Assembly (NCBI RefSeq): GCF_963678975.1
Contig: NC_089275.1
Span: 14,229,682 to 14,293,681 of the forward strand
Length of the DNA: 64,000 bases
Direction: 5' to 3'
From: Dysidea avara
Taxonomy: Eukaryota; Porifera; Demospongiae; Dictyoceratida; Dysideidae
The notes beneath the pieces were generated by a model. The model worked only from the letters and a program-made list of their open reading frames with translations, was not told the origin of the DNA and did not search any database. Both the position numbers and the translations under genes were made by a program. Of the stretch, positions 32,566-43,545 are shown one piece after another. Position 1 is the first letter of the stretch. Each line of letters opens with the position of its first letter.

Positions 32566-33169
32566 TAGTGTTACACCGATAATCGGTTGAATTATCGGTA
32601 ACAGCCGATATTAACTAATTTTACAAGTATCGGTATCAGCTACGAAGGAGAAATAATTTGCCGATTAACCAAAACCCACAATCAATCGTTAATGACAGCA
32701 ATGAACAGATGAAAGTAAAGAAAGTGGTGAATGTAGCAGTAAGTGGTTTGCCATAAATGGTTTGTAACTGTTTTGGCGTGTTTGTTTGCACAAGTATGGT
32801 TGCAAGGCTATAGTAGGATGTGTATATTTATCGGCCGCCCATGCAATTTATTGATTATTCTTCACGAGTCCCACTAAAAACACTGTTTGATAAGCTGGCT
32901 TAGATGTTTTAAAGCTACTTGGCTTCCTTTTCCATGAAAGGGGTTAGTGGCAAAACTGTAGAAAATATTGTATAAGTCAGCTGCCCACGCAATTAATTAC
33001 ATTGATTACATTATGTAGTTCATACACATAAACTTTAGGTGATTTTCTGCTCCTCCTCCTCTGTTATGAAGAACTGAAGAATATCAGTAAATATCGGCAT
33101 ATCGGTTACAGGAGTAGGCAAATAATCAGTATTGGTAAATGTGAAAAAATGCATATCGGTGCAACACTA
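32566..33169. mobile_element. hAT-type MITE (TAGTGTTACACCGATA ends)
   Basis: TAGTGTTACACCGATA and TATCGGTGCAACACTA are inverted ends. CACTACAC is duplicated at 32558-32565 and 33170-33177. Internal ATCGGTAT-like repeats. 604 bp, non-coding; absent from the equivalent intron at 12.5-13.0 kb, so it inserted after units 2 and 4 separated. Confidence 0.9.
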
Positions 33170-33242
33170 CACTACACATAGTAACACCACACAACACACA
33201 CACCATAAATTAACAAAGTCACACACAATAGGTATTTGTAAT

Positions 33243-33603
33243 TAGAGCTGGGCAATATTTCAATATATTGGCAATATCGCGATATTGAACTACACAATAT
33301 ATCATATTGAGGTAAATGATAGAACCACAATACTATCGTCTAGACAATATAATTGCCAATATCGCCTAATTAAATCTGGCTAGTGGTTATGTTTCTTGCA
33401 CTTGCTATATACATACAAGGAAATTTGGGCAAATTCCAGCTGTTGTCTGGCACCATTTCACATTCTATGATATAATATGATGCAATAATGTGTTTGTAAT
33501 GTTACTAGTCTCACTGCTTGGTTATATTCAATATTTAATCATATCGTGAATATAAGCTTGTCAATATATCAAACAGCATTATTTTCAGTATCACCCAGGA
33601 CTA
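33243..33603. mobile_element. hAT-type MITE (TAGAGCTGGGCAATA ends)
   Basis: TAGAGCTGGGCAATA and TATCACCCAGGACTA are imperfect inverted ends. TTTGTAAT is duplicated at 33235-33242 and 33604-33611. The interior is rich in CAATAT/ATATTG. 361 bp, non-coding; also absent from the unit 2 intron. Confidence 0.9.
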
Positions 33604-33784
33604 TTTGTAATATACTAAGTAATGGTACAATATTAACTGTACATAGTAGCACTAACCTATCAACAATATGGCCAGTGGTCCCATCATTCAGTACATCATC
33701 TTCATCTTCAGAGGTAGTCAAATATGATGACCTCCTGGAGGCAGTAGCTGATGATGAAATCTGCACATCCTCACTATCTGACGT

Positions 33785-34555
33785 GCTGTAATAAATATCA
33801 TAGTAATACAATGACTCAGATCCCTCTAATACTATCATAAGTATTTGTAGTCATACTCATGCTGAAGCTAGCATGGGACTGTACATTTAAACAATGTGAT
33901 AGCTGCTTTTGGTAGAAATGCTGCATACGGCTACATTAACCCTAATATTTTGCTGGTATGTACTGGGGCCATTTAATAAGACAAACCAAAGCCCACTATA
34001 TACAAAACACTGCCTAGTGTTGCATGGGTAGACTGCCTTTCCAACACCTGGACACAACAATAGCCTCTCCATTGTCTGCATTAAGCCTCTACACAATATA
34101 TGCTAACATACAAAGGAGGAACAGAAAGAAGGCTGTTACTGACCATGATGAAACAACTGATCATTAGAAACAGTTGAAATTATGAAACGACTGATTATTA
34201 GTATTGTTACAGGGCAGACAACACAGCTGTGGGAAAAAGTTAAAATCAATCACACTATTTTAGCTACGTATTTACGAAAATTAGTCATACACTTTAATGA
34301 GAAGTTGATGTTGTCACATTGATGGTAAATTGCTCCAATCTTTAATTGTTCTGGAGTAGAAAATTTGTTGGTGTGAAAGAGTAGATGAGTTTGGCAAAAT
34401 GAAACACCTTGCATAATATAACCTGGTTGATCTTTCCATTGAAATAAATAGGGTGGAATTGATAGTGAGTAATATTAATGCAATATCTTAAAGAGTTTGA
34501 AATCCAGCTGTTTTCTGGAGGCTTGGCCAAGTATCATAGATGTAACTGAGCTATA
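33785..34555. other. Upstream region of ankyrin remnant, unit 4
   Basis: Matches 13137-13922 nearly end to end. No exon is seen. It ends at the same MITE insertion as in unit 2. Confidence 0.55.
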
Positions 34556-34862
34556 GGCCAGGCAAAATTGATTAGTTGTTTCTCATCCCCCTTTATCCCA
34601 ACGCCTCTAATTTCATTGTTGCTGTAATCAATCACGTGCACACGTATTTGATGCTATTAAGGCTAGTTCTCATTTTACAGCACAGCAAACATCACTTGCA
34701 CCTCAGAAATGGTGGTAAAACGTAAGTACTAGTTCTTAAAAGGCTTTAGCTAACCTTTATAGTGACAGACAGCTTGATTGGAGTATTTTCTTTAATTGAA
34801 AAATGACCCATGGAAATCGGAATTTTTGTGGATCAGAAGCAAGTAATCAAGATTGCCAGGCC
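34556..34862. mobile_element. PIF/Harbinger-like MITE, shortened copy shared with unit 2
   Basis: GGCCAGGCAAAATTGATTAG and the complement of its right end are inverted; ATA flanks both sides. It corresponds in position and sequence to 13923-14606 but lacks over half of the interior. Confidence 0.8.
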
Positions 34863-35072
34863 ATATTGATTGAAATCATTTAGGACCCAAATCTCACGCA
34901 TATACATACTTTCTCACTCTTAACTCAATCATTTTTCTTGATCTTCCATCAGCCACTGTCATGGTGTCACCATTATGTTATGCTGCATTCTGCCTGCCAT
35001 GCACTTAAATTTGGAAAGTACTGCGCTTACATTCAAATAATTAATTTTATATTGATAATAATGTTATGTAAT
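34863..35072. other. Short non-coding gap
   Basis: No feature seen between the MITE and the decayed hAT transposase gene. Confidence 0.4.
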
Positions 35073-35635
35073 ATGATGGAGTATGTGCTTGATTCTTCAA
35101 GTGAGGATGATCTTTAAATAATTGAGCAGAGTGGTGACACTTCTGAGGAAGAGGAATCAGATACAGATGTGGTGGCAAAAACTTGATCCAAAGGGAAAGA
35201 AAAAAAGCGGGAGCAGCAGTGTATAAATCAAAATTTCAAACACAGTGGTAAAAGAAACATCCATTTTTTAGTCCCAGTAGCTCATGACACTAGCAAGTTT
35301 CATTGTGGTGTATGTAACAAGGACAATTCTTGTGCACATCAATAGGAGAAACTGACGTCATAAGGCACATCAAAAGCACTCAGCATACAAAAGCAGTTAA
35401 AGCAATGAAACATACACAAAAGTTTAGTTTTTTGCTTAGTTACAGTAGTTCCAAAGCACTCTTACTAAAAGAGAAGGTAATCTAATTGAATTATAACTTT
35501 GTACATAATACATGCTTGTAGATAACTAGAGCAGAAGTTAAAGTTTCTAAATGCCTTGTGGAGCACAATATTCCACTGAGTGTGAAAGATCACTTTAGTC
35601 CTTTGTTTAAGGATATCTTTCCTGATAGCCCCATA

Positions 35636-36110
35636 CAACGTTGAAACCGGGTCACTACTGCTGACCCGGATGTGACCCGGATTAATTAAAGCCGAGACGT
35701 GTTTCAGCTAGTCTCGAGCGAGCAAACGAGTCTACATTTTGAGCGTTCCATTCGTGTTGAGTAAATATTGTAACTTCAGCCTAGCTGTAGGTTGAATCCC
35801 AAAAAAAAAAAAAGGTCTTCACCTACTGACAATAGCTACCCCTCACCATAGCTACCCTCAGTTTCGTGCTACACACTACACTTACTAACAAATGGGCGTG
35901 GCTGAACGTATGTTGGTAATGTGATAAGTGGGCGTGGCTCACGAAAGAGCTACGCGATAGCATTTATAAGTTTCCACGTCGTCAAACAAACAATTTCGTT
36001 TCTCACGTGATCCAATCCGGGTCAGACCCGGATAAATTGTAAACCGGGTCAGACCCGGATAAATTGTAAACCGGGTCAGACCCGGATGACCCGACCCGGT
36101 TTCAACGCTG
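35636..36110. mobile_element. hAT-type MITE (CAACGTTGAAACCGGGTC ends)
   Basis: CAACGTTGAAACCGGGTC and GACCCGGTTTCAACGCTG are inverted with one mismatch. The 8-bp duplication GCCCCATA lies at 35628-35635 and 36111-36118. Near the right end AAACCGGGTCAGACCCGGAT is tandemly repeated. A relative with the same plan lies at 62275-62900 inside a collagen intron. Confidence 0.95.
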
Positions 36111-37180
36111 GCCCCATAGCAAAAGGCCATACATCTGCTAGGACTAAAACAACTTGTATCATTAACAGATCCCTTAGTCCACAATTCAGGGAGTGACAGC
36201 AATGAAATCCTCTCCATTTGCATTTGCTATTGATGGATGCGATGGCAATGGCATGGACCCTCTCACAGTTAGAATCTTTGATTTACAAAATAAAAGAGGT
36301 ATCTTTTAGGCATCTGCTTGGCATCAGGTAATCAAAAACTACTGTAGTCTCGTAATACACACTGATATCTGTATAGGCACTGACAGTGGTACAGCTGAAA
36401 CAATCTTTGGCAAAATGGATGAGACATTGCAGAGTACCATATTTAATGGGAGAATTGTATTGGAATGAGCACAGTCAACACATCTGTCAACCTGGTAGTA
36501 AGAAATTTCATCATGACACAAGTAGTACAAAAAAAAAACTCTGCTACATATTTCATGGATTTCCCTTGCCACATCATACATAATTGTGCATTAAAAGCAT
36601 CAGAACAGCTTACAAAGGTAATGTTTATAATCAGATGTATTCCATCTTATATCTAAACTCATAACTACGTAACTAAATTTGATGTTGAAGAGCTCCTAAA
36701 TGATAATTTCTATTACTTCGATAAAAGCACAAAAAAGAAAAAAATGGTTTGCTGGAGTATTGCACATTCTGTGACATAGAATACAGGAAGATTCTAGAAC
36801 ACATCAATGTTAGATGGCTCTCATTAGAAATAGCTATTGCTCGGACATTGCAGCAGTTTCGCACTCAGGTCATACTTTTATCATTAGGTAAGTCAACTAC
36901 TATCAACGTACCTTAGAATAATTCACATATTGTCTGGCATTAAAGATGACACAAGTGATCGCTCTCAACAACTTAAGAAAGCTTACACACACTCACTATC
37001 TGAAGTTTACTTGATGTTTTACCACTTCGCACTACAGATATTTGTAAAGTTTAACAAATTTTTGCAAGATGAAGACCCTATAATTCCAGTGATATAGGAT
37101 CAGTTTAACAGCTTCAAAAAAAAGCTTGTGGGAATATTTGTGAGAGTTGATTCCATCAGAAGAGCTGCCTCCGATATCAC

Positions 37181-38322
37181 TATCATACAGTACGATAGTA
37201 ACTGTATAGTGGGGACCACAAAGGAATAGGTGTGGCCCACAAAATAATATCACCCAAAAACCAGCCTCAATTTTCCTTGACGACGATGAGGCAGTATTGG
37301 TGAGGTAAAACTAAGCCCAAACAAGCTTTCAGATTGACCCGAAATGCTTTCAACAAGTTGCTACAGAATTTAAAAAAAAAAATTATTTGACGGAATTTTC
37401 TACTGAGTAAGTAACTGGCTGATGCCTTCAGACAAGCGTAACTTGATAACGGCTAAGGCTACGGGCTTGATTTTTTCACTGTTCGACGTCGCTTCGGCCC
37501 AACAGGTGCCTTTTGGCATACTGCAGTACGTACAATGTATTCTTCATGGACTTACCAGTGTCCTTCTTTGTGTCCCATTCATCTTTGCTGACAGTGAAAG
37601 GTGTCGATTTGGCGGTAGCACGTGATGGCTTCCCTTCATAATGGAAATCGTCTGTATTTTTCATAGTGGCTATTTTGATTGCAGCGGTGCTTTTAAAACA
37701 GTTCTTGATTTGTACTGCTGTGTAACGGGTTGAACATAGCCGACAGCAAAGCGTAATAGATACTACACTTTTCAGATGATAATTGATGTAATTGAGGCGT
37801 GCGGCACTATTTCATTTTTTTTGGTGTGCGGGGATTGTAGAGGTGCTTTTCGAACAGTTCTTGATTTGAAATGCTGTGTAACGGGTTGAACATAGCTGAC
37901 AACGAAGCGTAATGGATACTTCACTTTTCAGACAATAATTGATATAGCTGGGGCGCGTGGTGCATTTCAGATACGGTATGCGTGGGTTCATCAGTCTTAA
38001 TAAAATTATTTAGAAAAAAAAAGTTAACAAACAAGTACACGAAAAAAATTGGAATTTTCAACTATAGAGTAGGGACCATAGCACATCAATAAAAAGTACT
38101 GAAACAAGTTGGAATAGTCCATGATATTAAATCACTGTAAAACAATAAGAAGTATTATATCCCTACTGTGCATTCCCGTTATGGTATCTTTAGCACAGTA
38201 GGGATATAACACTTCTTATTGTTTTACAGTGATTTAATATCGTGCACTACTCCAACTTGTTTCAGTACTTTTTTTGATGTGCTATGGTCCCTACTCTAGT
38301 TGAAAATTCCAAATTTTTTCGT
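37181..38322. repeat. Composite repeat, copy 1 (inverted relative to 55661-57437)
   Basis: Starts CTATCATACAGTACGATAG, shared inverted with the right end of 55661-57437, and ends with a foldback at 38038-38322. It contains two tandem copies of a block around GTAACGGGTTGAACATAGC (near 37723 and 37876), and a minus-strand coding-like segment at 37664-37476 (NTDDFHYEGKPSRATAKST). It interrupts the hAT transposase remnant. The element type is not recognised. Confidence 0.75.
38038..38322. repeat. Foldback palindrome, about 130-bp arms
   Basis: CACGAAAAAAATTGGAATTT ... TAGAGTAGGGACCATAGCAC is mirrored by GTGCTATGGTCCCTACTCTA ... near 38273-38322, and ATAAGAAGT(A/G)TTATATCCCTACTGTGC is mirrored around 38180. 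The whole can form one long hairpin. A second copy is at 55661-55925. Confidence 0.85.
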
Positions 38323-39216
38323 GTTCTTATTGACTATAGGAGTGAAAACCAATTGACAGGTTAGAATATACGTATTTACAGTGACTTAGCGTTTGTTACT
38401 TTATATAGATCAAGACCTACATATTGGTTTTCTTGCAAGAAATGTATTGTGGCCACTTGAATGTGAAGGTGATGTCATTACACATCAGGTTAAAGTGTTT
38501 TTTTAATGTTTGTTAAACCTCGTTTATACATACAGTATACAGTTACTATGCACCACATCATTACATCATAATAGTTCTCTGAATGTCTTTTAAAACAATT
38601 CTTTATCCCTACAGCCAAAAACCCTGATGGTACAATGAGATTCCCTAAACTTTCAAAAGTACTAAGACTAGTGTTAACATTACCACATTCAAATGCAGTA
38701 GAGGAGAGGGTATTTAGTATGGTAACTATGCCTAGACTGCATGTTGCGGGGGATCAAGTCACCGCTGGGTCTGGGATTTTTTTCTGCATTCTTCAACGTT
38801 TTAGTTACATGTTTCAGATTCCCTGTATTCACAGGCTTTAGCCTTCCCCAGTGGGATAGCATTTAATAAAACTAAAACGAAACATCATTTAGGCCTAATT
38901 TGGGTATGGCAGGCACACTCCAGAGTATTTTAACAATTAAGTTGGGAAATTCAGAGCCATGCACAAAATACAAGCCATCCAAGGAAGTATTGACCACAGC
39001 TAAGAAAGCTACGATGGAATACAACAGAGCACGTTGCAGTTCCTCTGCTAGTACCACTGCTACTGGCAGCTCTTCTGCAAGTTCTGCTTTTGGTTCTACT
39101 ACTACTACTGTTACTATTTATACTAGTCAGTAGTGTACAATAGATCTATAGTGACTTTGAGTGATGCAAGTTGGGGGCTTGGGGCCATATAGCTAGTAAC
39201 ATGATGATAAATAACA

Positions 39217-39506
39217 GCAAGAGTAAATAACTGAAGAGAGAGAAGTGAGCTAGCACTGTAAAGTAGAGAAGCCATCCTGTAGTGCTGTCAAAGTAAGTGT
39301 AATAAACACCTGCTAGCTCAGACTGTTTGAAGTACCCAGGCATGATTTAAAGTCTGGGCACTTCAAACAATCTGAGCTAGAAGGTGTTTATTACTTCATT
39401 CAACACTTACTTTGATAGCACTACATGATGGCTTCTCTACTTTACAGTGCTCATTTTTGATGCAGTATATGGCAGTTGGATACCCTCTCCCATTCTTTAC
39501 TCTTGA
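39217..39506. mobile_element. TCAAGAG-type foldback MITE with 5-bp duplication
   Basis: The arms GCAAGAGTAAATAACTGAAG and TTCTTTACTCTTGA are inverted, and TAACA is duplicated at 39212-39216 and 39507-39511. Much of the interior is also palindromic (CACTGTAAAGTAGAGAAGCC mirrored near 39430-39450), with its centre near 39350. Non-coding. Confidence 0.85.
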
Positions 39507-39511
39507 TAACA

Positions 39512-40483
39512 GTGAAATATACAAATGTGAACACAGGATTAACGGTATTTGTAATTGTGTCTTAAACATCCTAATAATGGATTTTCTCTTAAATACTACT
39601 GAACCATGTAACGAAGCGTCAGGCCACTGAGACTAACACAATGTGAATGAGTATAGGCCTGGTAGCAGAACATCGTATAGTCATCAAGAAAGTATATACC
39701 GTGAAAACTTCAGATTCTGCTGCATTCAACAATGTGGCATTGCAAAGAGCTCCTATGATTTTGGTGATGTATTACAGAACAATTCAGTAAATCCGAACAT
39801 GTGGCTTGATTTGGTTTGTTGATATATCGTCACGGTGATGTCTGCTGATAGGAAAGAAACTCTGGAATATATGGTAGATTATAGGTGTTCTGTTTTAGGA
39901 TGTACGTTCCCTATATTATTCAAGTGATTCCCATTGTAACTCATTTAGTATCTCCATAACACTGACATCATAGCTACATAGCTATGCACCTGTGTCTCTT
40001 TTTACATATAAAAACTAACAAACTATGTAGTAACACATAATTATTACCTAGTAGTTAGGTAACCGGTGCCTGTTCTAGACCCTCAATCCACTAGTGTAGC
40101 GTAATTCTGTCATTCAGCCACTCGCAGCACCTCACACAGTTTTGATGAGCAATATTAGGAATCTCAAGTGTGCTCGTAATAATTAGATGGGGGAAATTTA
40201 GACAAATTTGATGAAATGCTTGCCATTAGTCAAAATTTTCCTCGTCAAAGTTCATGCGACTAGATAATTAGAATACTTCTGTTGTTGATTCGAATGGCCG
40301 GTGGTGTGAGACTGAGGTGTCAAAGTGTCCCAACTATGAACTAGTTAATCACTAGGTGAAACTGAATGACTCTGGGATAATTGGAAAGGGAAGTCTGAAG
40401 TGAATTACCACCGGCAAATCTGATTCCATGCCTTCCATTCAGGCGTTGTGGTAGTTTAGTGTAACATAAAGGTAACACACTTG
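39512..40483. other. Non-coding stretch
   Basis: AT-rich sequence with no recognisable exon, RNA gene or transposon end. Confidence 0.45.
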
Positions 40484-41250
40484 CAGGGGTGTCACTATTC
40501 AGTGGAATGGACTACTGGAACACTGGACTGAACTAATGGACTGACATATTTTTGGCTTTTGCACATTCTATGCTTGGATTTATGGAGTCTTGCTAGTAAG
40601 CTAGCACCCTTAGGGCACCTGCAGCCCACTCAAACGCTAAGGCAAGCAGTGGAATATATGAAAACTGTATTTCACCGTTCATTATGCCACTATACAGCAC
40701 TTATTCCTTACCCTGTAAAGCTGCAGGCAGTGCAGGGAACTTTATAGTTAACCAGCGATCAACTTGCCAGTAGACAATATCTTTCGAGATATCCTTAGAG
40801 CAAGCTTGAGGAGCAAGCTAGTCTTGCTGCCAGACTTCTGTTTCAGTGCAGGGGCTTATTAAAGACTATAAGCGCCCGTGCTGAAAAATATCTAATTAGT
40901 AAGTTCCTGCATTGAACTAGAGGTCTGGCCACATGCTCCTCAAGTTTGCTCTAAGGATATCTTGAAGGATATTATCTACTGGCAAGTTGATCGCTGATTA
41001 ACTAATGCTGTCACATTTCCTGCACTGCCTGTGGCATTACAGGGTAAGGAATAAGTGCTGTATAGCTAGTGGCATAATGAACAGTGAAATACAGTTTTCA
41101 TATATTCCACTGCTCATCTTCAGCAATTGAATAGGCTGCAGGTGCTCTGAGAGTGTTAGCTTACTAGTAAGACTCCATAAATCCAACTATAGAATGTGCA
41201 AAAGCCAAAAATATGTCAGTCCAGTCCACTGAATAGTAACGCCCCACTTG
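40484..41250. mobile_element. Foldback element with about 350-bp arms
   Basis: The left arm (from CACTATTCAGTGGAATGGAC near 40493) is mirrored by the right arm (ending GTCCACTGAATAGTAAC near 41240). Mirrored blocks include TTTTTGGCTTTTGCACATTC, GCACTTATTCCTTACCCTGT and GAGCAAGCTTGAGGAGCA. The loop is near 40860-40890. The outer tips CAGGGGTGTCAC and CAAGTGGGGCGTTAC are similar but imperfect. No target duplication is visible and no coding sequence is convincing. Confidence 0.8.
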
Positions 41251-41499
41251 CAACCTTCATTTATGACCGATATAGTCTACTGTATAATGCATTTGCACTT
41301 TTGTTTCAAGTCTTAGCTAAGTGTTACAAAGTTGTACACTTTGAAATTCACATGACTATATGCAGCCCATATAAAGATGGGTTGTTTTGTATTTGCGCAG
41401 CTCTCCTAAGATAACAACGGGGGATGTGCTGGTGTGAATTTGATTAAGTGCAATGCATGGGGAAAGTCCTGGCTGCATCCAGGAGAAGGGTATCATTCA
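41251..41499. other. Short non-coding gap
   Basis: No feature seen. Confidence 0.4.
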
Positions 41500-41856
41500 T
41501 AGATTCTTCAGTAAGTTGGCATCTCTGCTTTATCAGCATCAACTAGTAGACTTTGTGTGTGCTGTCTGGTTTCACACTTTGCGAGCAATGCCGACTCACA
41601 TAAACGATAAACAACTTATTCATTGTTCCACAAACTATCCTTACCGTTTCTCCAAGCAGGCCATGTTGATGTATTCCAAGTTGTTTTCGCGTTGCCATTG
41701 ACACCACTCTCTGGACACCGCTTGTGGGACACGTTATTCTAAATAATGCGCATTGCTGACGGACCCCACCCCTTCTCTGTTGCGTGCTGGCTTAACAGGT
41801 TCTACTTACATGTACTAATATTGTTGTAATGTATTGTTCGTGTTGTAGATCTCACA
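41500..41856 (+). promoter_or_regulatory. Conserved block upstream of TRAF-like gene D
   Basis: Shares CATCAACTAGTAGAC, TGTGCTGTCTGGTTTCACAC, GTTTTCGCGTTGCCATTGAC, TTCTAAATAATGCGCATTG and the run-in TTGTAGATCTCACAATGGCT with the blocks at 5200-5502, 14765-15149 and 18520-18943. No ankyrin exon remains on the left. Promoter or 5' UTR function is inferred. Confidence 0.55.
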
Positions 41857-43545
41857 ATGGCTCAAATTAAATCGTCCTCGAGATCGTCCTTCAACTTTTA
41901 CAAAGATCAATTCACCTTTGTGGAACCTCCATCGCACGATTTCAGGTGTCCAATATGTTTAGGCGTTTTAAAAGAGCCATTTCTAACTACCTGTTGTGGT
42001 AATCATTTCTGTGAATCCTGCATCGCCTCGGTAAAGAAAGAAAGTACAAAATGTCCCTTGTGTAAAGCCACACCCATTAATGGCATTGTAAATAAACATT
42101 TCAAAAGAAACCTAGATCAACTAAAAGTTTATTGTTTGTATAAGGAGATGGGGTGTGAATGGATTGGTGAATATGGAAAGGTAGAAAAACACTTGGACTT
42201 TGACAATGACAAGGGTGAATGTCAGTTTGTAGCTGTAAAATGTCCATTATCACAGAAGTGTGAATGTACTATCCTAAGGAAATTTCTTGCAACTCATTGT
42301 AAGAAGGCTTGTAAGTATCGTCCATATTCATGTAAGTATTGTGGTTTTCAATCAACCTACGTGGAGATTACCACTCAGCATAATGGTGACTGTGTCAACT
42401 ACCCACTGCTTTGTCCCAATCATTGTTCAAGGATGACTTATCCTCGTCATCAGCTAAAGGAGCATATTGCTGAATGTCCTGATGAAAAAGTATCTTGTAC
42501 TTTTAGTGAAATGGGCTGCAAAGAACTGATAAAGCGTCGACTGTTACAAAGGCACCTAGAGTACAATGCAGTTTATCACCAAACAATTATGTGCCAAACT
42601 TTTAATAGGCAGATTAAGTCATTAGTTGATGACAAACAGTCATTAGTTCATGATAAAGAAATGCTTGAAAGAAAACTTGAAGCACAAAATGAAACAATTC
42701 AAGCTCTTGAAGAAAAAGTTAGTCATCTGTCATCGGAGATGGAATCATTAAAAATGAAATCAAAATCTGTATCTAGTGATGAATACAAACCTTCACTTGG
42801 AGAAGAATGCAGTATCAAGACTCTTAGAGATATAGCGTCAAAACTGCGGGAAACTAACTGGCCTTTACATTTGTCTAGAATGGTTGAGATCAGTGCTATT
42901 CAGCCATTTGTGCCAGTTATTTTTAAAGTTCCATTCACTATTACTAAAGAGCATCGTGCACCATGGTCAAGGGTGTATAAACCTGCTGACAAACGCAACC
43001 ATTATAATTCTGCAGTTTATTATTGTTCACCATTCTATACCCGTCCTAATGGTCACAAGCTACAATTGTCAGCAAAAATTAAGTGCCATTGTGGTGGTTG
43101 CTCAGATTATGATTATTGTGAGAGTTCTCGTAAAGACAAGCTAAGCTTATCAATTGATGTGCATGTTGTAGAGAGTAAATACGACTCGCAACTTAAGTGG
43201 CCATTCAACAGAACAATCGCTGTAACTCTACTCAATGAAGAAACTAATTACAATCATCACACTGTTAACCAAAAGTGTTACTGTACAAGTCCTACTAAGT
43301 TACATGTGGCAGCTCCACAAGGTGAAGCTCCTCAGCAGCCTGATGCACGTATGTATGGATGGTCAGTCGACTATTTAGAATCCCAAGCTCAAGAGCAGCA
43401 AAAGTTACATAAGCATCATGACTTCATGATATTTCCTTTTGATGTCAAAGGTAATTTTTTGCAAAACAAGGAAAAGTCTCCAGTGTATCGAGGAAATTAC
43501 ATTGGGGAACATCAAACATATGTCTATATACAAGTCAAATTGTAG
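41857..43545 (+). CDS. TRAF-like RING/zinc-finger/MATH protein D
   Basis: Single open frame of 562 aa starting MAQIKSSSRSSFNFYKDQF, the closest intact relative of the pseudogene at 15150. RING at residues 31-69 (CPIC, CCGNHFCESC, CPLC), TRAF-type zinc fingers to about 245, a coiled coil at about 250-310 containing two near-copies of SLV-D/H-DK, and a MATH-like C-terminus (PFYTRPNGHKLQLSA, SLSIDVHVVESKYDSQLKWP, terminal TYVYIQVKL). The insert before the last strands is shorter than in B and C and Gln/His-rich. Predicted cytosolic adaptor and E3 ligase of receptor signalling. It carries the shared upstream block but its ankyrin partner is absent. Confidence 0.9.
   Translation: MAQIKSSSRSSFNFYKDQFTFVEPPSHDFRCPICLGVLKEPFLTTCCGNHFCESCIASVKKESTKCPLCKATPINGIVNKHFKRNLDQLKVYCLYKEMGCEWIGEYGKVEKHLDFDNDKGECQFVAVKCPLSQKCECTILRKFLATHCKKACKYRPYSCKYCGFQSTYVEITTQHNGDCVNYPLLCPNHCSRMTYPRHQLKEHIAECPDEKVSCTFSEMGCKELIKRRLLQRHLEYNAVYHQTIMCQTFNRQIKSLVDDKQSLVHDKEMLERKLEAQNETIQALEEKVSHLSSEMESLKMKSKSVSSDEYKPSLGEECSIKTLRDIASKLRETNWPLHLSRMVEISAIQPFVPVIFKVPFTITKEHRAPWSRVYKPADKRNHYNSAVYYCSPFYTRPNGHKLQLSAKIKCHCGGCSDYDYCESSRKDKLSLSIDVHVVESKYDSQLKWPFNRTIAVTLLNEETNYNHHTVNQKCYCTSPTKLHVAAPQGEAPQQPDARMYGWSVDYLESQAQEQQKLHKHHDFMIFPFDVKGNFLQNKEKSPVYRGNYIGEHQTYVYIQVKL

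Larger units (their letters stand above)
32250..33784 (-). pseudogene. Ankyrin gene remnant (unit 4), start codon lost
   Basis: Exon 1 (33784-33657) is recognisable as TSDSEDVQISSSATASRR, but the ATG is ACG. The stub of exon 2 (about 32255-32305) ends at the same breakpoint as the remnant at 12490. Two separate hAT-type MITEs (32566-33169, 33243-33603) sit in the remaining intron. It cannot encode the ankyrin protein. Confidence 0.8.
35073..39133 (+). pseudogene. Decayed hAT transposase-like gene
   Basis: Translated fragments in the right order match hAT-superfamily proteins. A BED-like zinc finger sits near 35300-35420 (FHCGVCNKD, then DVIRHIKSTQHTKAV). Next come FAFAIDGCDGNGMDPLTVR near 36205-36285, SVNLVVRNFIMTQ, then SATYFMDFPCHIIHN near 36470-36590, and KFNKFLQDEDPIIPVI near 37045-37095. 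The hAT dimerisation motif FPKLSKVLRLVL with HSNAVEERVFSMV lies at 38640-38725. A C-terminal tail with KKATMEYNRARC reaches a stop at 39131-39133. Stops, frame changes, a MITE (35636-36110) and a larger repeat (37181-38322) interrupt it, so it is inactive. Intact relatives are transposases or domesticated zinc-finger proteins in the nucleus. Confidence 0.8.
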
